From Flavobacterium xueshanense (GTDB lineage Bacteria > Bacteroidota > Bacteroidia > Flavobacteriales > Flavobacteriaceae), in assembly GCF_900112975.1 (NCBI RefSeq), contig NZ_FONQ01000003.1:158589-222588 (forward strand): a stretch of 64,000 nucleotides of DNA, in the 5' to 3' direction. The translations under genes and the position numbers were made by a program. The notes beneath the pieces were generated by a model. The model worked only from the letters and a program-made list of their open reading frames with translations. It ran no database searches and had not been told where the DNA came from. Every line of letters starts with the position of its first letter. Positions within the stretch are counted from its first letter, which is position 1. Positions 10,020-18,053 of the stretch are shown one piece after another.

Positions 10020-10754
10020 ATGGAAAAAGAACATCAAATATTTGGGATTAGAGCAATAATTGAAGCAATACAAGCAGGCGCAACGGTAGACAAAGTTTAT
10101 ATTCAAAAGGAAGCAAGCAGCGAACTAATGAAAGACTTAATGAAAGTGATGAAGCGCGGAAACATCAACTTTTCCTATGTTCCTGTAGAAAAATTAAACA
10201 GACTTACGCCTAACAACCATCAAGGTGCAGTAGCTACTATCTCTCCTATTTCTTTTTTTGATTTGGAATCTTTGATCGAATCAGTACATGAAAACGGAAA
10301 AAAACCTTTGTTTTTGATTTTGGATCAAATATCAGATGCCCGTAATTTTGGTGCTATCATAAGAACGGCTGAGTGTACAGGAGTAAATGGAATCATCGTT
10401 CAAAAAGCGGGTTCAGCCCCTGTGAATGGTGATACGGTAAAAACATCTGCGGGAGCAGTTTTTAATATTCCAATTTGTAAAGTAGAACACATCAAAGACG
10501 CTATCTTCTTATTGCAGGCTAGTGGTATAAAAACCGTTGCGGCCACTGAGAAAACGGATCAGAATATTTATGACATTTCTTTGAATGAACCTGTTGCTAT
10601 CATCATGGGCTCAGAGGATCGTGGTGTGAACCCATCGGTTCTAAAAATTGTTGACGAAAAGGCTAAACTTCCAATGTTTGGAACCATTGGATCATTAAAC
10701 GTTTCGGTAGCTTGTGGAGCTTTCTTGTACGAAGCAGTAAGACAACGATCTTAA
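10020..10754 (+). CDS. rlmB: 23S rRNA (guanosine-2'-O-)-methyltransferase RlmB (SpoU/TrmH family)
   Basis: This 244-residue protein has an N-terminal substrate-binding domain (residues 1-75, starting EKEHQIFGIRAIIEAI) and a SPOUT methyltransferase domain with the three SpoU motifs: DQISDARNFGAIIRTAE (about 101-117), IMGSEDRGVNPSVL, and GSLNVSVACGAFLYEAVRQ near the end, which forms the AdoMet knot. RlmB methylates the 2'-OH of G2251 in the peptidyl-transferase P-loop of 23S rRNA. Other TrmH-family members have similar motifs, so the exact rRNA or tRNA target is inferred. It stands alone between susCD and a convergent rhomboid gene. Confidence 0.9.
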   Translation: MEKEHQIFGIRAIIEAIQAGATVDKVYIQKEASSELMKDLMKVMKRGNINFSYVPVEKLNRLTPNNHQGAVATISPISFFDLESLIESVHENGKKPLFLILDQISDARNFGAIIRTAECTGVNGIIVQKAGSAPVNGDTVKTSAGAVFNIPICKVEHIKDAIFLLQASGIKTVAATEKTDQNIYDISLNEPVAIIMGSEDRGVNPSVLKIVDEKAKLPMFGTIGSLNVSVACGAFLYEAVRQRS

Positions 10755-10779
10755 AAATTTTATTATAACAATTTCTTCT

Positions 10780-10813
10780 AAAATGAATTATGACTTCGGT
10801 TTTAATTCATTTT
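10780..10813. terminator. Shared terminator between convergent rlmB and rhomboid gene
   Basis: AAAATGAATTA (10780-10790) pairs with TAATTCATTTT (10803-10813) and is flanked by A and T runs, so it can act on both strands. The last codons of the rhomboid gene lie inside the stem. Confidence 0.65.
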
Positions 10814-11579
10814 TTTCATTTCTAACAACTTCATAATTTACCTGAAAAATGGAAGTATAATACGTTGACAATTCCTGTTGTTGTTCTTCAACCTCCTCAA
10901 CTTTTGGTAAATTAACAAAGTTTCCACTGGCATCAAAACGTTGCATAAATTTATCTTCTGAAGAATCGAATTCTGCATGTTCCCAATCATATTTAATGAT
11001 TTTTTTATACTCAGGAGTTTTATAAATCAACGAAAGAAGGAATCCTGTCAATAACCCTCCCAAATGTCCTTCCCAAGAAATAGAATTTTCACCTCGCACA
11101 GTTGGTGTTGGAAAAATATACCAAACCAATCCGCCATACACAACAATAACGGCAAGTGACAATGCGGTAAGACGATTATACTTAGTTTGGATTCCCTTAA
11201 AAAAAACAAAACTAAAAAGCACATATATTAATCCGCTTGCACCAATATGATAATTATCTCTACCGATAATCCAAGTAATAAAGCCTGACAGAATAATTCC
11301 GTAAACAATAACTTGCAGCGACTGTTTTGCATAAAAAAATTGTAAGGCTGCTAAAAGAATCAATAACGGAAAAGTGTTGTTGTTCAAATGTTTCATGTCC
11401 GCATGAATGAACGGACTAAAAATAATCCCTTGTAAACCTGAAAATGTTCGAGGGTAAATACCGTTTTGAACAAAGTCAAAATCAAATCGGATTTCGAGCC
11501 AAAAGACAAACCACAATACTACCACAAAAAAAAGAGGCAGTCCAATCACTAAATTCGTCAATTTAAAATGTTTGTCCAT
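10788..11579 (-). CDS. Rhomboid-family intramembrane serine protease
   Basis: This 263-residue membrane protein has about six transmembrane segments and the rhomboid signature: GASG with catalytic Ser115 (HIGASGLIYV) and His172 in EGHLGGLLTG, the dyad that cleaves substrates inside the membrane. The first helix is followed by the loop FSPFIHADMKHLNNNTFPLL, the family HxxxN region. A soluble C-terminal tail of about 65 residues has no recognised domain. Substrate unknown. The gene is convergent with rlmB and divergent from rarA. Confidence 0.93.
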   Translation of the reverse strand: MDKHFKLTNLVIGLPLFFVVVLWFVFWLEIRFDFDFVQNGIYPRTFSGLQGIIFSPFIHADMKHLNNNTFPLLILLAALQFFYAKQSLQVIVYGIILSGFITWIIGRDNYHIGASGLIYVLFSFVFFKGIQTKYNRLTALSLAVIVVYGGLVWYIFPTPTVRGENSISWEGHLGGLLTGFLLSLIYKTPEYKKIIKYDWEHAEFDSSEDKFMQRFDASGNFVNLPKVEEVEEQQQELSTYYTSIFQVNYEVVRNEKNELKPKS

Positions 11580-11687
11580 GAGTAACGAGCAATTTTATAC
11601 TTTACCTCTATTTCAAATACTTGTCCAAAAATAATTTAATGCTATTTTGTCATATTTAAACTGAAAAGGTATTTTTAAACAACAGCC

Positions 11688-11771
11688 TAGCCCAGATAGA
11701 AACGGCATCCTTTTATATTTTGTTATTTCAACAAGAAATAAAAGATATAGTGTAGAGCTGGAAATAGCTCC
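11688..11771 (+). repeat. Dispersed intergenic repeat, short copy (R1)
   Basis: An 84-base intergenic element that starts TAGCCCAGATAG and ends GGAAATAGCTCC, with an inner hairpin (TTATTTC..GAAATAA). It shares both end modules with the elements at 27674-27815 and 41520-41658. No reading frame. It lies in the divergent gap between the rhomboid gene and rarA, which otherwise shows only the rarA promoter. Confidence 0.7.
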
Positions 11772-11821
11772 TAAAAAAATAAACTTTCACAAACGCAAAC
11801 TGTTTCAAATTAAAAAAACAG

Positions 11822-11829
11822 TAATTTTA
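11822..11829 (+). promoter_or_regulatory. -7-like element TAATTTTA before rarA
   Basis: A one-base variant of TAnnTTTG that ends exactly four bases before the rarA ATG, the same geometry as in front of rlmB, the TPR gene, the SDR gene and anmK. Confidence 0.45.
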
Positions 11830-11833
11830 CATT

Positions 11834-13111
11834 ATGGAAGCACCACTTGCGGAACGAATACGACCACAAAAATTAGAAGACTACATCAGTCAATCCCATT
11901 TGGTTGGACCAAGTGGCTCATTGACACAACAAATTGCAAAAGGAATTATCCCTTCCTTAATTTTTTGGGGACCACCGGGAACTGGAAAAACTACTTTAGC
12001 ACAAATTATTGCACAGGAATCAAAACGACCATTTTATATTTTGAGTGCTATCAATTCGGGTGTTAAAGACATTCGCGAAGTGATTGAAAAAGCGAAGCAA
12101 AGCGGTGGTTTATTTACTTCTAGAAATCCTATTTTATTCATTGATGAAATTCATCGTTTCAGTAAATCGCAACAAGATTCCCTGTTAGCTGCGGTAGAAA
12201 AAGGGTGGATTACCCTTATCGGCGCCACTACAGAAAACCCGAGTTTTGAAGTAATTCCTGCATTACTATCCCGCTGTCAAGTATATGTTTTGAATGCATT
12301 CACCAAACTGGATTTAGAGTCTCTACTAGAACGTGCGATGAAAACAGATACTTATTTATCTACAAAAAATATTATTTTAAGTGAAACCGAAGCCTTATTG
12401 AGACTTTCCGGCGGTGATGGACGTAAACTATTAAATATTTTTGAACTTGTTGTAAATGCGTCAAATGAAGACGAAATTAATATCACAAATGATCTGGTTT
12501 TCTCTTTGGTACAACAAAATACGGTTTTATATGACAAAACCGGCGAACAACATTATGACATTGTTTCTGCTTTTATAAAATCCATTCGAGGAAGTGATCC
12601 TAATGGAGCAGTTTACTGGCTCGCGAGAATGATTGAAGGTGGTGAAGATGTCAAGTTTATAGCGCGAAGAATGCTAATTCTAAGTAGTGAGGACATAGGA
12701 AATGCTAATCCAACTGCTTTTATTATGGCTAATAATACTTTTCAGGCTGTGGCTACAATCGGATATCCGGAAAGTAGAATTATTTTGAGTCAATGTGCCG
12801 TTTACCTTGCAACTTCTCCTAAAAGTAACGCTTCGTACCTGGCAATTGGAACTGCGCAACAACTTGTAAAACAAACTGGAGATTTACCGGTACCTATTCA
12901 CCTGCGAAACGCACCTACAAAATTGATGAAAGAATTGGGTTATGGTGAAGAATATAAATACGCACATGATTACACCAATAATTTCGCAGAACAAGAATTC
13001 CTGCCAGAAGGCTTATCCAATAATCCCATTTATATTCCTGGAAATAACTCAAGAGAAAACATTACACGAGAGTTCTTAAAAAACCGATGGAAAAACAAAT
13101 ACGGTTATTAA
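11834..13111 (+). CDS. rarA: Replication-associated recombination protein A (AAA+ ATPase)
   Basis: A 425-residue AAA+ protein of the RarA/MgsA/WRNIP1 family, which acts at stalled replication forks with SSB and RecA. Walker A is GPPGTGKTT (residues 46-54), Walker [10 protein letters not shown] (101-109), followed by [11 protein letters not shown] (sensor 1) and the C-terminal tetramerisation region with [10 protein letters not shown] and [17 protein letters not shown], both typical of this family. Length is normal. Its neighbours are a divergent rhomboid gene and a convergent secreted-protein gene; I see no strong terminator in the 75-base gap to the latter. Confidence 0.95.
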   Translation: MEAPLAERIRPQKLEDYISQSHLVGPSGSLTQQIAKGIIPSLIFWGPPGTGKTTLAQIIAQESKRPFYILSAINSGVKDIREVIEKAKQSGGLFTSRNPILFIDEIHRFSKSQQDSLLAAVEKGWITLIGATTENPSFEVIPALLSRCQVYVLNAFTKLDLESLLERAMKTDTYLSTKNIILSETEALLRLSGGDGRKLLNIFELVVNASNEDEINITNDLVFSLVQQNTVLYDKTGEQHYDIVSAFIKSIRGSDPNGAVYWLARMIEGGEDVKFIARRMLILSSEDIGNANPTAFIMANNTFQAVATIGYPESRIILSQCAVYLATSPKSNASYLAIGTAQQLVKQTGDLPVPIHLRNAPTKLMKELGYGEEYKYAHDYTNNFAEQEFLPEGLSNNPIYIPGNNSRENITREFLKNRWKNKYGY

Positions 13112-13186
13112 AATCAAACCATAAAAAAAAAGCATTTATTGCTAAATACATTCTTTTGTTTATATTAGTAAGTACAAAGTTTTACT

Positions 13187-13948
13187 CTAAAACTTAACCG
13201 CTACTGTTTCAGACCAGAGCTGGTCGTTTTGATAATATTCGAAAACCCATTCATTATTTTTTAGTATTAAAACTCCCTGAATATCCCCTTTTACAGCAAT
13301 ATAACAGCCCTTATTTGATGTGCTAAAAACTTTCATAATCACTTTTGGCGTACTATCAATTAACTGATATCCATTAGCGGTGGGCTGTGCGTAAAGCAAA
13401 GTAGCGTCTGTTTTGCTTATAATCTTTGGTGTATTCAAAACTGGTTTTTCAATTTTAGCTACAGGATTAGAAACAGGCTTACTTACTTCTAGTTCACTAC
13501 CAGATTCAGTTTTTGTAATCGATTGACCACTATACTTGTACTGCAAATTGTAAACGGACTGAAATGCTTCATTCAACGCTTCGGTATAGGCAACTTGATA
13601 TTCTTTTTCTTTACTTTTCCCAGCGGCGGACTGAAAAATAATTTTGTTGTTACAATCCCTCATAGTTATAGTAAGTTTAGTTGTCAAAAAACTATTCTCT
13701 TTTACAACATCAACATATAGCAAACCACATCTGTCATTAAATTCGACCGGAATACTTTCATTACTATAAAACGAATTAAAACCGGCTTTATTCAAATTAA
13801 ATTTAGTTAATGTATTTAAACGATATTGATTTTCTCCTTTTAGAAAATCATATTTAACTGGAACAATAAAAGCTTTATAATCGTTTACAGATTGAGAATA
13901 AGTATAACTAACAACGAACAATACTATTAATAAAAATTGCTTTTTCAT
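13187..13948 (-). CDS. Secreted protein of unknown function
   Basis: A 253-residue protein with a signal peptide (MKKQFLLIVLFVVSYTYSQ). The mature part has an N-terminal region of about 130 residues rich in beta-strand patterns (YKAFIVPVKYDFLKGENQYRL), a Thr/Lys/Pro linker (about 145-180) and a C-terminal region that could be a small beta-domain. I do not recognise a family; it resembles lineage-restricted flavobacterial exported proteins. It starts 2 bases after the HAD phosphatase gene and is the last gene of the mpl-radC operon, so it is probably co-expressed. Confidence 0.75.
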   Translation of the reverse strand: MKKQFLLIVLFVVSYTYSQSVNDYKAFIVPVKYDFLKGENQYRLNTLTKFNLNKAGFNSFYSNESIPVEFNDRCGLLYVDVVKENSFLTTKLTITMRDCNNKIIFQSAAGKSKEKEYQVAYTEALNEAFQSVYNLQYKYSGQSITKTESGSELEVSKPVSNPVAKIEKPVLNTPKIISKTDATLLYAQPTANGYQLIDSTPKVIMKVFSTSNKGCYIAVKGDIQGVLILKNNEWVFEYYQNDQLWSETVAVKF

Positions 13949-13950
13949 AA

Positions 13951-14640
13951 TTATAAATATTTTTTAAGTTCTAATAAATGATTAATTTGTTTGATATGAT
14001 CTTCAACAGTCATATACCCTTCATTGAAATAAATAGCGTCTAAACCAGCATCTAACGCTCCTTGAACATCTGCATCTAAGCTGTCGCCGATCATAATACT
14101 ATGTTTTTTTTGGGCTTTAGCCAAATCTATAGCGTAATCGAAAATTATAGGATTTGGTTTTTTTACTCCTGCCATTTCAGAATTAGTAATGGTCTGAAAA
14201 TAAGAACCAATTTTTGAATTATTTAATTTTTTAAATTGAACATCGGCAAAACCATTGGTTATAATATGCAAATTATATTTTGGTTTCAGATAGTCCAAAA
14301 GTTCCATTGTTCCGTCAAAAAGATGATTATTCTCCGGTAAAAACCGAATATAATCATTTGCTATTGCATCAATTTCTTCATCGGAAATCGAATAATTTAT
14401 AGCATCAAAAGAATGTTTGAGTCGATTGTAACGCAATTCTTGATGGGTAATTTTATCATATTGATACAACTTCCAACATTCTTGGTTTATCGGTACATAC
14501 TTTTCAATAAATTCTTTTGTTTCTATTGTAGGATGATTTCTATTGAAAATAGTTTGGAATGTCAACTCTGAATTTTTATCAAAGTCCCAAAGCGTATGAT
14601 CTAGATCAAAAAAAACGTCTTTAATATGTGTTTGTTTCAT
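13951..14640 (-). CDS. HAD-family 5'-nucleotidase, YjjG type
   Basis: This 229-residue HAD hydrolase carries motif I DLDHTLWDFD (from residue 12; nucleophile and acid/base Asp), motif II ITNGF, a conserved Lys in GVKKPNP, and motif IV MIGDSLDADVQGA. The DHTLWDF signature and helical cap point to YjjG-type noncanonical pyrimidine nucleotidases, which dephosphorylate UMP/dUMP/TMP and protect against mutagenic nucleotides in E. coli. It is 9 bases after radC in the same operon. The substrate is inferred from family resemblance. Confidence 0.88.
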   Translation of the reverse strand: MKQTHIKDVFFDLDHTLWDFDKNSELTFQTIFNRNHPTIETKEFIEKYVPINQECWKLYQYDKITHQELRYNRLKHSFDAINYSISDEEIDAIANDYIRFLPENNHLFDGTMELLDYLKPKYNLHIITNGFADVQFKKLNNSKIGSYFQTITNSEMAGVKKPNPIIFDYAIDLAKAQKKHSIMIGDSLDADVQGALDAGLDAIYFNEGYMTVEDHIKQINHLLELKKYL

Positions 14641-14649
14641 TTTATATTT

Positions 14650-15345
14650 TTAAAATATTCCTTCGTCTGCAAAACTGTAATAACTAGTTTCAGTTACAAT
14701 GAGATGATCCAATACTTTTATTTCTAAATTATCGCCTGCCAATTTTAATTTTCTTGTAATCTGTTTGTCAGCATCACTGGGAATCAATGTTCCCGAAGGG
14801 TGATTGTGACACAAGATTAAAGCTGTAGCTCCTATTTCGAGCGCCGTTTTAAAAACAATGCGAACATCAACCAATGTCCCTGTGATTCCGCCCTTACTCA
14901 ACTGAGATTTCGAAATGATCTTATTTGAATTATTCATGTAGATAATCCAAAATTCTTCATGCGGCAATTCGCCAATAATAGGCTGCATAATTTCAAATAT
15001 GATTTTACTCGAAGTGATTTTCTTCAATTCCACTGCATCCTCCCCTCTTCGGCGTCTTCCTAATTCTAAAGCTGCAATGATAGAAATTGCTTTCGCCTCC
15101 CCTATTCCTCTGAATTGCATGAGCTGCGACAAAGATAATTTGCCTAAGGCATTCAAATTATTATCTACACTTGCCAAAATCCGTTTGCTTAAATCAACCG
15201 CAGACTCGTTTCTGCTTCCTGAACCAATCAAAATGGCAATCAATTCTGCATCACTCAAAACACTTTTGCCTTTGAGCATCAGTTTTTCTCGCGGCTTATC
15301 ATCTTCGGACCAATTGGTAATAGGAAAAAAGGAATTTTCAGCCAT
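14650..15345 (-). CDS. radC: RadC-family JAB/MPN metalloprotein
   Basis: A 231-residue protein with an N-terminal UPF0758 helix-hairpin-helix region (FRGIGEAKAISIIAALELGRRR, about 78-100) and a C-terminal JAMM domain with Glu near 130 (LPHEEFW), HNHPSG (His180, His182, Ser185) and Asp191. Despite the name, a direct DNA-repair role is not established for RadC proteins. It lies between the broken GNAT gene and the YjjG-type gene in a tight operon. All metal ligands are present, so it may be an active metalloprotease or isopeptidase. Confidence 0.93.
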   Translation of the reverse strand: MAENSFFPITNWSEDDKPREKLMLKGKSVLSDAELIAILIGSGSRNESAVDLSKRILASVDNNLNALGKLSLSQLMQFRGIGEAKAISIIAALELGRRRRGEDAVELKKITSSKIIFEIMQPIIGELPHEEFWIIYMNNSNKIISKSQLSKGGITGTLVDVRIVFKTALEIGATALILCHNHPSGTLIPSDADKQITRKLKLAGDNLEIKVLDHLIVTETSYYSFADEGIF

Positions 15346-15357
15346 TCATCTTGTTGT

Positions 15358-15816
15358 TTAAATTTGTTTCTCCATGCAAATACTATTGTCTAAACCCACG
15401 TAAGGCTCGTAATTATCAACTATTGTATATCCCGTTTTTTGATACAAAGCAATAGCTTCCTTTTGTTTTAATAAAGTTTCCAAAACAGAAAATAAATATC
15501 CTAAGTCATGTGCCCAAAGCTCTAATTCACGTAAAATATTTTGCGCTAGACCCATTCTTCTGGCTTCAGGCGAAACAAACATTCGTTTTATTTCTATTGT
15601 ATTTTTATTGTATTTTTTAAAACAACCACAAGCCACCGCTTTGTTATCCAAATAAATAATAACGACATTTGGATTTAATTACAAAATATTATTTCCCCAA
15701 TAATCTGCTTTCAATTCCGGATAACGTTCCCACAAACTTTTATCTAATGCTGATATGAGATTTATGAAATCCGGATTTTCACTTGTAGTTTTACAAATTA
15801 TAATAGCATCACTCAT
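15358..15816 (-). pseudogene. GNAT acetyltransferase gene broken by one in-frame stop
   Basis: From ATG 15814-15816 the frame reads MSDAIIICKTTSENPDF and on to YWGNNIL, meets TAA at 15679-15681, then continues in the same frame through LNPNVVIIYLDNKAVACGCF to the stop at 15358. The joined product (about 152 residues) is a complete small GNAT: the motif A region IEIKRMFVSPEARRMGLAQNIL and the terminal GYTIVDNYEPY are intact. Only one stop separates the halves, with no frameshift, so decay is recent, or this is a sequencing error or a recoded stop. A TTG at 15649-15651 could start the 97-residue C-terminal part, but that would lack the first strands. The gene fits tightly between mpl (8 bases) and radC (12 bases). 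Confidence 0.85.
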
Positions 15817-15824
15817 ATCACTAC

Positions 15825-17180
15825 TTACTTTATCACTTCCTTTACTTCATCAAAGTTTAATCCCCCATAATTACCGGAACTCATCAACAGCAAAGCAGTA
15901 TTTTCAAGATTCAAGTTGAATAAATAGTCTTTGAAATCTTTCGGATTGGTATAAATAATTAAATCTTTTCTATTGAAAGCATTTGCAATTTGGTCGTATG
16001 TAACTTCTTCAAGCTGTTTAATTTTTACCGCATCCGGCGAATAAAAAACTACTGCTTTATCAGCATATTCCAATGCACCTTCGTATTCTTTCAGGAATTC
16101 CGCATTTAAACTGCTGTACGTATGCAATTCTAAACAAGCCACTAAAGTCCGGTTTGGATATTGCTCTTTTACCGCTTTTGTAGTTGCAGCCACTTTGCTT
16201 GGTGAATGTGCAAAATCTTTATAGGCTACTTTCGTTTTGCTTTCGGCTATTTTTTCCAACCGTTTTGAAGCGCCTTTAAAACTGGCAATCGCTTCATAAA
16301 AATCAGCTTCATCAACGCCCATATTTTGGCAAATCCATTTGGCTCCAGCCAAATTATTAAGATTATGCGCTCCAAAAACCTCAATAGGCATATCGCCTTC
16401 TGGAGTTTCTAGAAGTGTCACACCATCGCTAACGCTATATTTTGGAGTATGATACGCTAATTTTCGAATTGGGTTTGTTGCAGCTTCGGAAACTCGTTTT
16501 ACTTCTGTATCATCTTCATTATAAACGAGAATCCCGCCATTAGTAATTTTACCAATGAAAATTTCAAACTGTTCTACATAATTTTCATACGTTGGAAAAA
16601 CATTAATATGATCCCACGCAATCCCAGAAATTAAAGCAATGTTAGGCTGATACAAATGAAATTTAGGTCTGCGATCAATTGGCGAAGACAAATATTCATC
16701 TCCTTCTAAAACGATAAAATCATTTTCCTCCGTAAGATGCACCATCGTATCGAAACCTTCCAGTTGCGCGCCAACCATATAATCCACTGCAATGTTATGG
16801 TAATGCATAACATGCAAAATCATCGAAGTTATAGTTGTTTTTCCATGAGAACCACCTATAACAACTCGTGTTTTATTTTTGGATTGTTCGTAAAGGAATT
16901 CCGGGTACGAATATATTTTCAGTCCTAATTCTTGCGCTTTTAATAATTCAGGATTATCTTCTTTGGCATGCATTCCAAGAATTACAGCTTCGATATCTTT
17001 AGTTATTTTTTCAGGAAACCAACCTAATACTGGTGGTAAAATACCCTTTTTGTCTAATCTTGATTTTGATGGTTCAAAAATCGCATCGTCACTTCCGGTA
17101 ACTTGATATCCTTTGTTGTGTAATGCTAAAGCCAGATTGTGCATAGCGCTTCCTCCGATAGCTATAAAATGTGTATGCAT
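15825..17180 (-). CDS. mpl: UDP-MurNAc:tripeptide ligase-like Mur ligase (peptidoglycan synthetase)
   Basis: A 451-residue Mur ligase with an N-terminal Rossmann-like domain (MHTHFIAIGGSAMHNLALAL), the ATP-binding loop GGSHGKTT (109-116), the central domain (FIVLEGDEYLSSPIDRRPKF, SGIAWDHINVFPT) and the C-terminal ADP-binding domain (YKDFAHSPSKVAAT). SAMHNLALAL and GDEYLSS are typical of Mpl rather than MurC; Mpl reattaches recycled murein tripeptide to UDP-MurNAc. This pairs functionally with anmK at 53.7 kb. It heads the operon mpl-GNAT-radC-yjjG-secreted protein. Whether it acts in recycling or synthesis in this lineage is inferred. Confidence 0.88.
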   Translation of the reverse strand: MHTHFIAIGGSAMHNLALALHNKGYQVTGSDDAIFEPSKSRLDKKGILPPVLGWFPEKITKDIEAVILGMHAKEDNPELLKAQELGLKIYSYPEFLYEQSKNKTRVVIGGSHGKTTITSMILHVMHYHNIAVDYMVGAQLEGFDTMVHLTEENDFIVLEGDEYLSSPIDRRPKFHLYQPNIALISGIAWDHINVFPTYENYVEQFEIFIGKITNGGILVYNEDDTEVKRVSEAATNPIRKLAYHTPKYSVSDGVTLLETPEGDMPIEVFGAHNLNNLAGAKWICQNMGVDEADFYEAIASFKGASKRLEKIAESKTKVAYKDFAHSPSKVAATTKAVKEQYPNRTLVACLELHTYSSLNAEFLKEYEGALEYADKAVVFYSPDAVKIKQLEEVTYDQIANAFNRKDLIIYTNPKDFKDYLFNLNLENTALLLMSSGNYGGLNFDEVKEVIK

Positions 17181-17229
17181 TTTAATATTGGTTTATGGTT
17201 GTTGAGTTCAAGATGAATTAAGATCAGTC

Positions 17230-17922
17230 CTAATTTTTTTTATTGTAGGTTTCTAATATTGCTTTTGCTTTTTCAGAATCTCGCATTTTGTTCTTGTACA
17301 AGTTAGCTAACTTTTCATAACTTGTTTTTGAATCTCCTACAAGAATTGCTTTTTTATATTGTTGCTCTGCAACATTGTATCTTTTAAAATATTCCTCAAT
17401 ATGGCCTCTTGACAAATATCCGTCAACGGGTGATAATTGCAATAATTCGTTGGAATATTTTATAGCTTTAGATTCGCTTCCGCCAACTATTCCCGGTAAT
17501 TGAATATATAACTCTATCAGTGCCCAACGCGATTCAATGTGTTTTGGATTCAGATTGATGGCTTTTTCAAAGGAAGCTTTCACTTCATCAATCATTCCAA
17601 GCGCCTTAAACTTGTTTGAATCTTTGGCTTTCATGCCTAAAACTCCTCCATATTTAAAATGATAATCGGCCTCGGAAGGTTTCAGCTGCTTGAGTTTTTT
17701 GTAATACCCAATAGCTTTATCCCAAGATTTACGATGTCCGGCAATATCTCCCAGATATTCAATAGTCTTCAAATCTGATGGATTGGTCTTTAAAATAGAT
17801 TCAAAAACTAACTGCGCCTGATCAAATTTTTGTGCTTTGAATAGCTTTTCTGCTTTATCGAAATCAGATTGAGACCACATCATAACCGGTAGGAATACAA
17901 ATAAATAAATAATATGTTTCAT
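17230..17922 (-). CDS. Exported tetratricopeptide-repeat protein
   Basis: A 230-residue protein with a signal peptide (MKHIIYLFVFLPVMMWSQ) and at least four TPR units: FDKAEKLFKAQKFDQAQLVFES, KTIEYLGDIAGHRKSWDKAIGY, VKASFEKAINLNPKHIESRW, and YNVAEQQYKKAILVGDS near the end. TPRs mediate protein-protein contacts, here in the periplasm. No enzymatic domain is seen. It is divergent from the macroglobulin gene (131-base gap), which could mean shared function, but that is only positional. A -7 element lies four bases before the ATG. Confidence 0.85.
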   Translation of the reverse strand: MKHIIYLFVFLPVMMWSQSDFDKAEKLFKAQKFDQAQLVFESILKTNPSDLKTIEYLGDIAGHRKSWDKAIGYYKKLKQLKPSEADYHFKYGGVLGMKAKDSNKFKALGMIDEVKASFEKAINLNPKHIESRWALIELYIQLPGIVGGSESKAIKYSNELLQLSPVDGYLSRGHIEEYFKRYNVAEQQYKKAILVGDSKTSYEKLANLYKNKMRDSEKAKAILETYNKKN

Positions 17923-17926
17923 TCTT

Positions 17927-17934
17927 CAAAAATA
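17927..17934 (-). promoter_or_regulatory. -7 element TATTTTTG before the TPR gene
   Basis: An exact TAnnTTTG on the minus strand ends four bases (AAGA) before the ATG, predicting a leaderless transcript. Confidence 0.55.
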
Positions 17935-18053
17935 GGGAAATATGATACGTTAGATTTGATTTTAAGTAAAAATTAGTAATTTAGTAGGAAATATTTTCTG
18001 ATATTAAATTAAGCACATTAGAGAATATTTCTTCACTATTTTAAACGCTAATT

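Noticed and set aside
15679..15681. Recoded stop (selenocysteine or pyrrolysine) in the GNAT gene
   Set aside because: The stop is TAA, not TGA or TAG, no SECIS-like stem was seen, and other decayed genes nearby make mutation the simpler cause.
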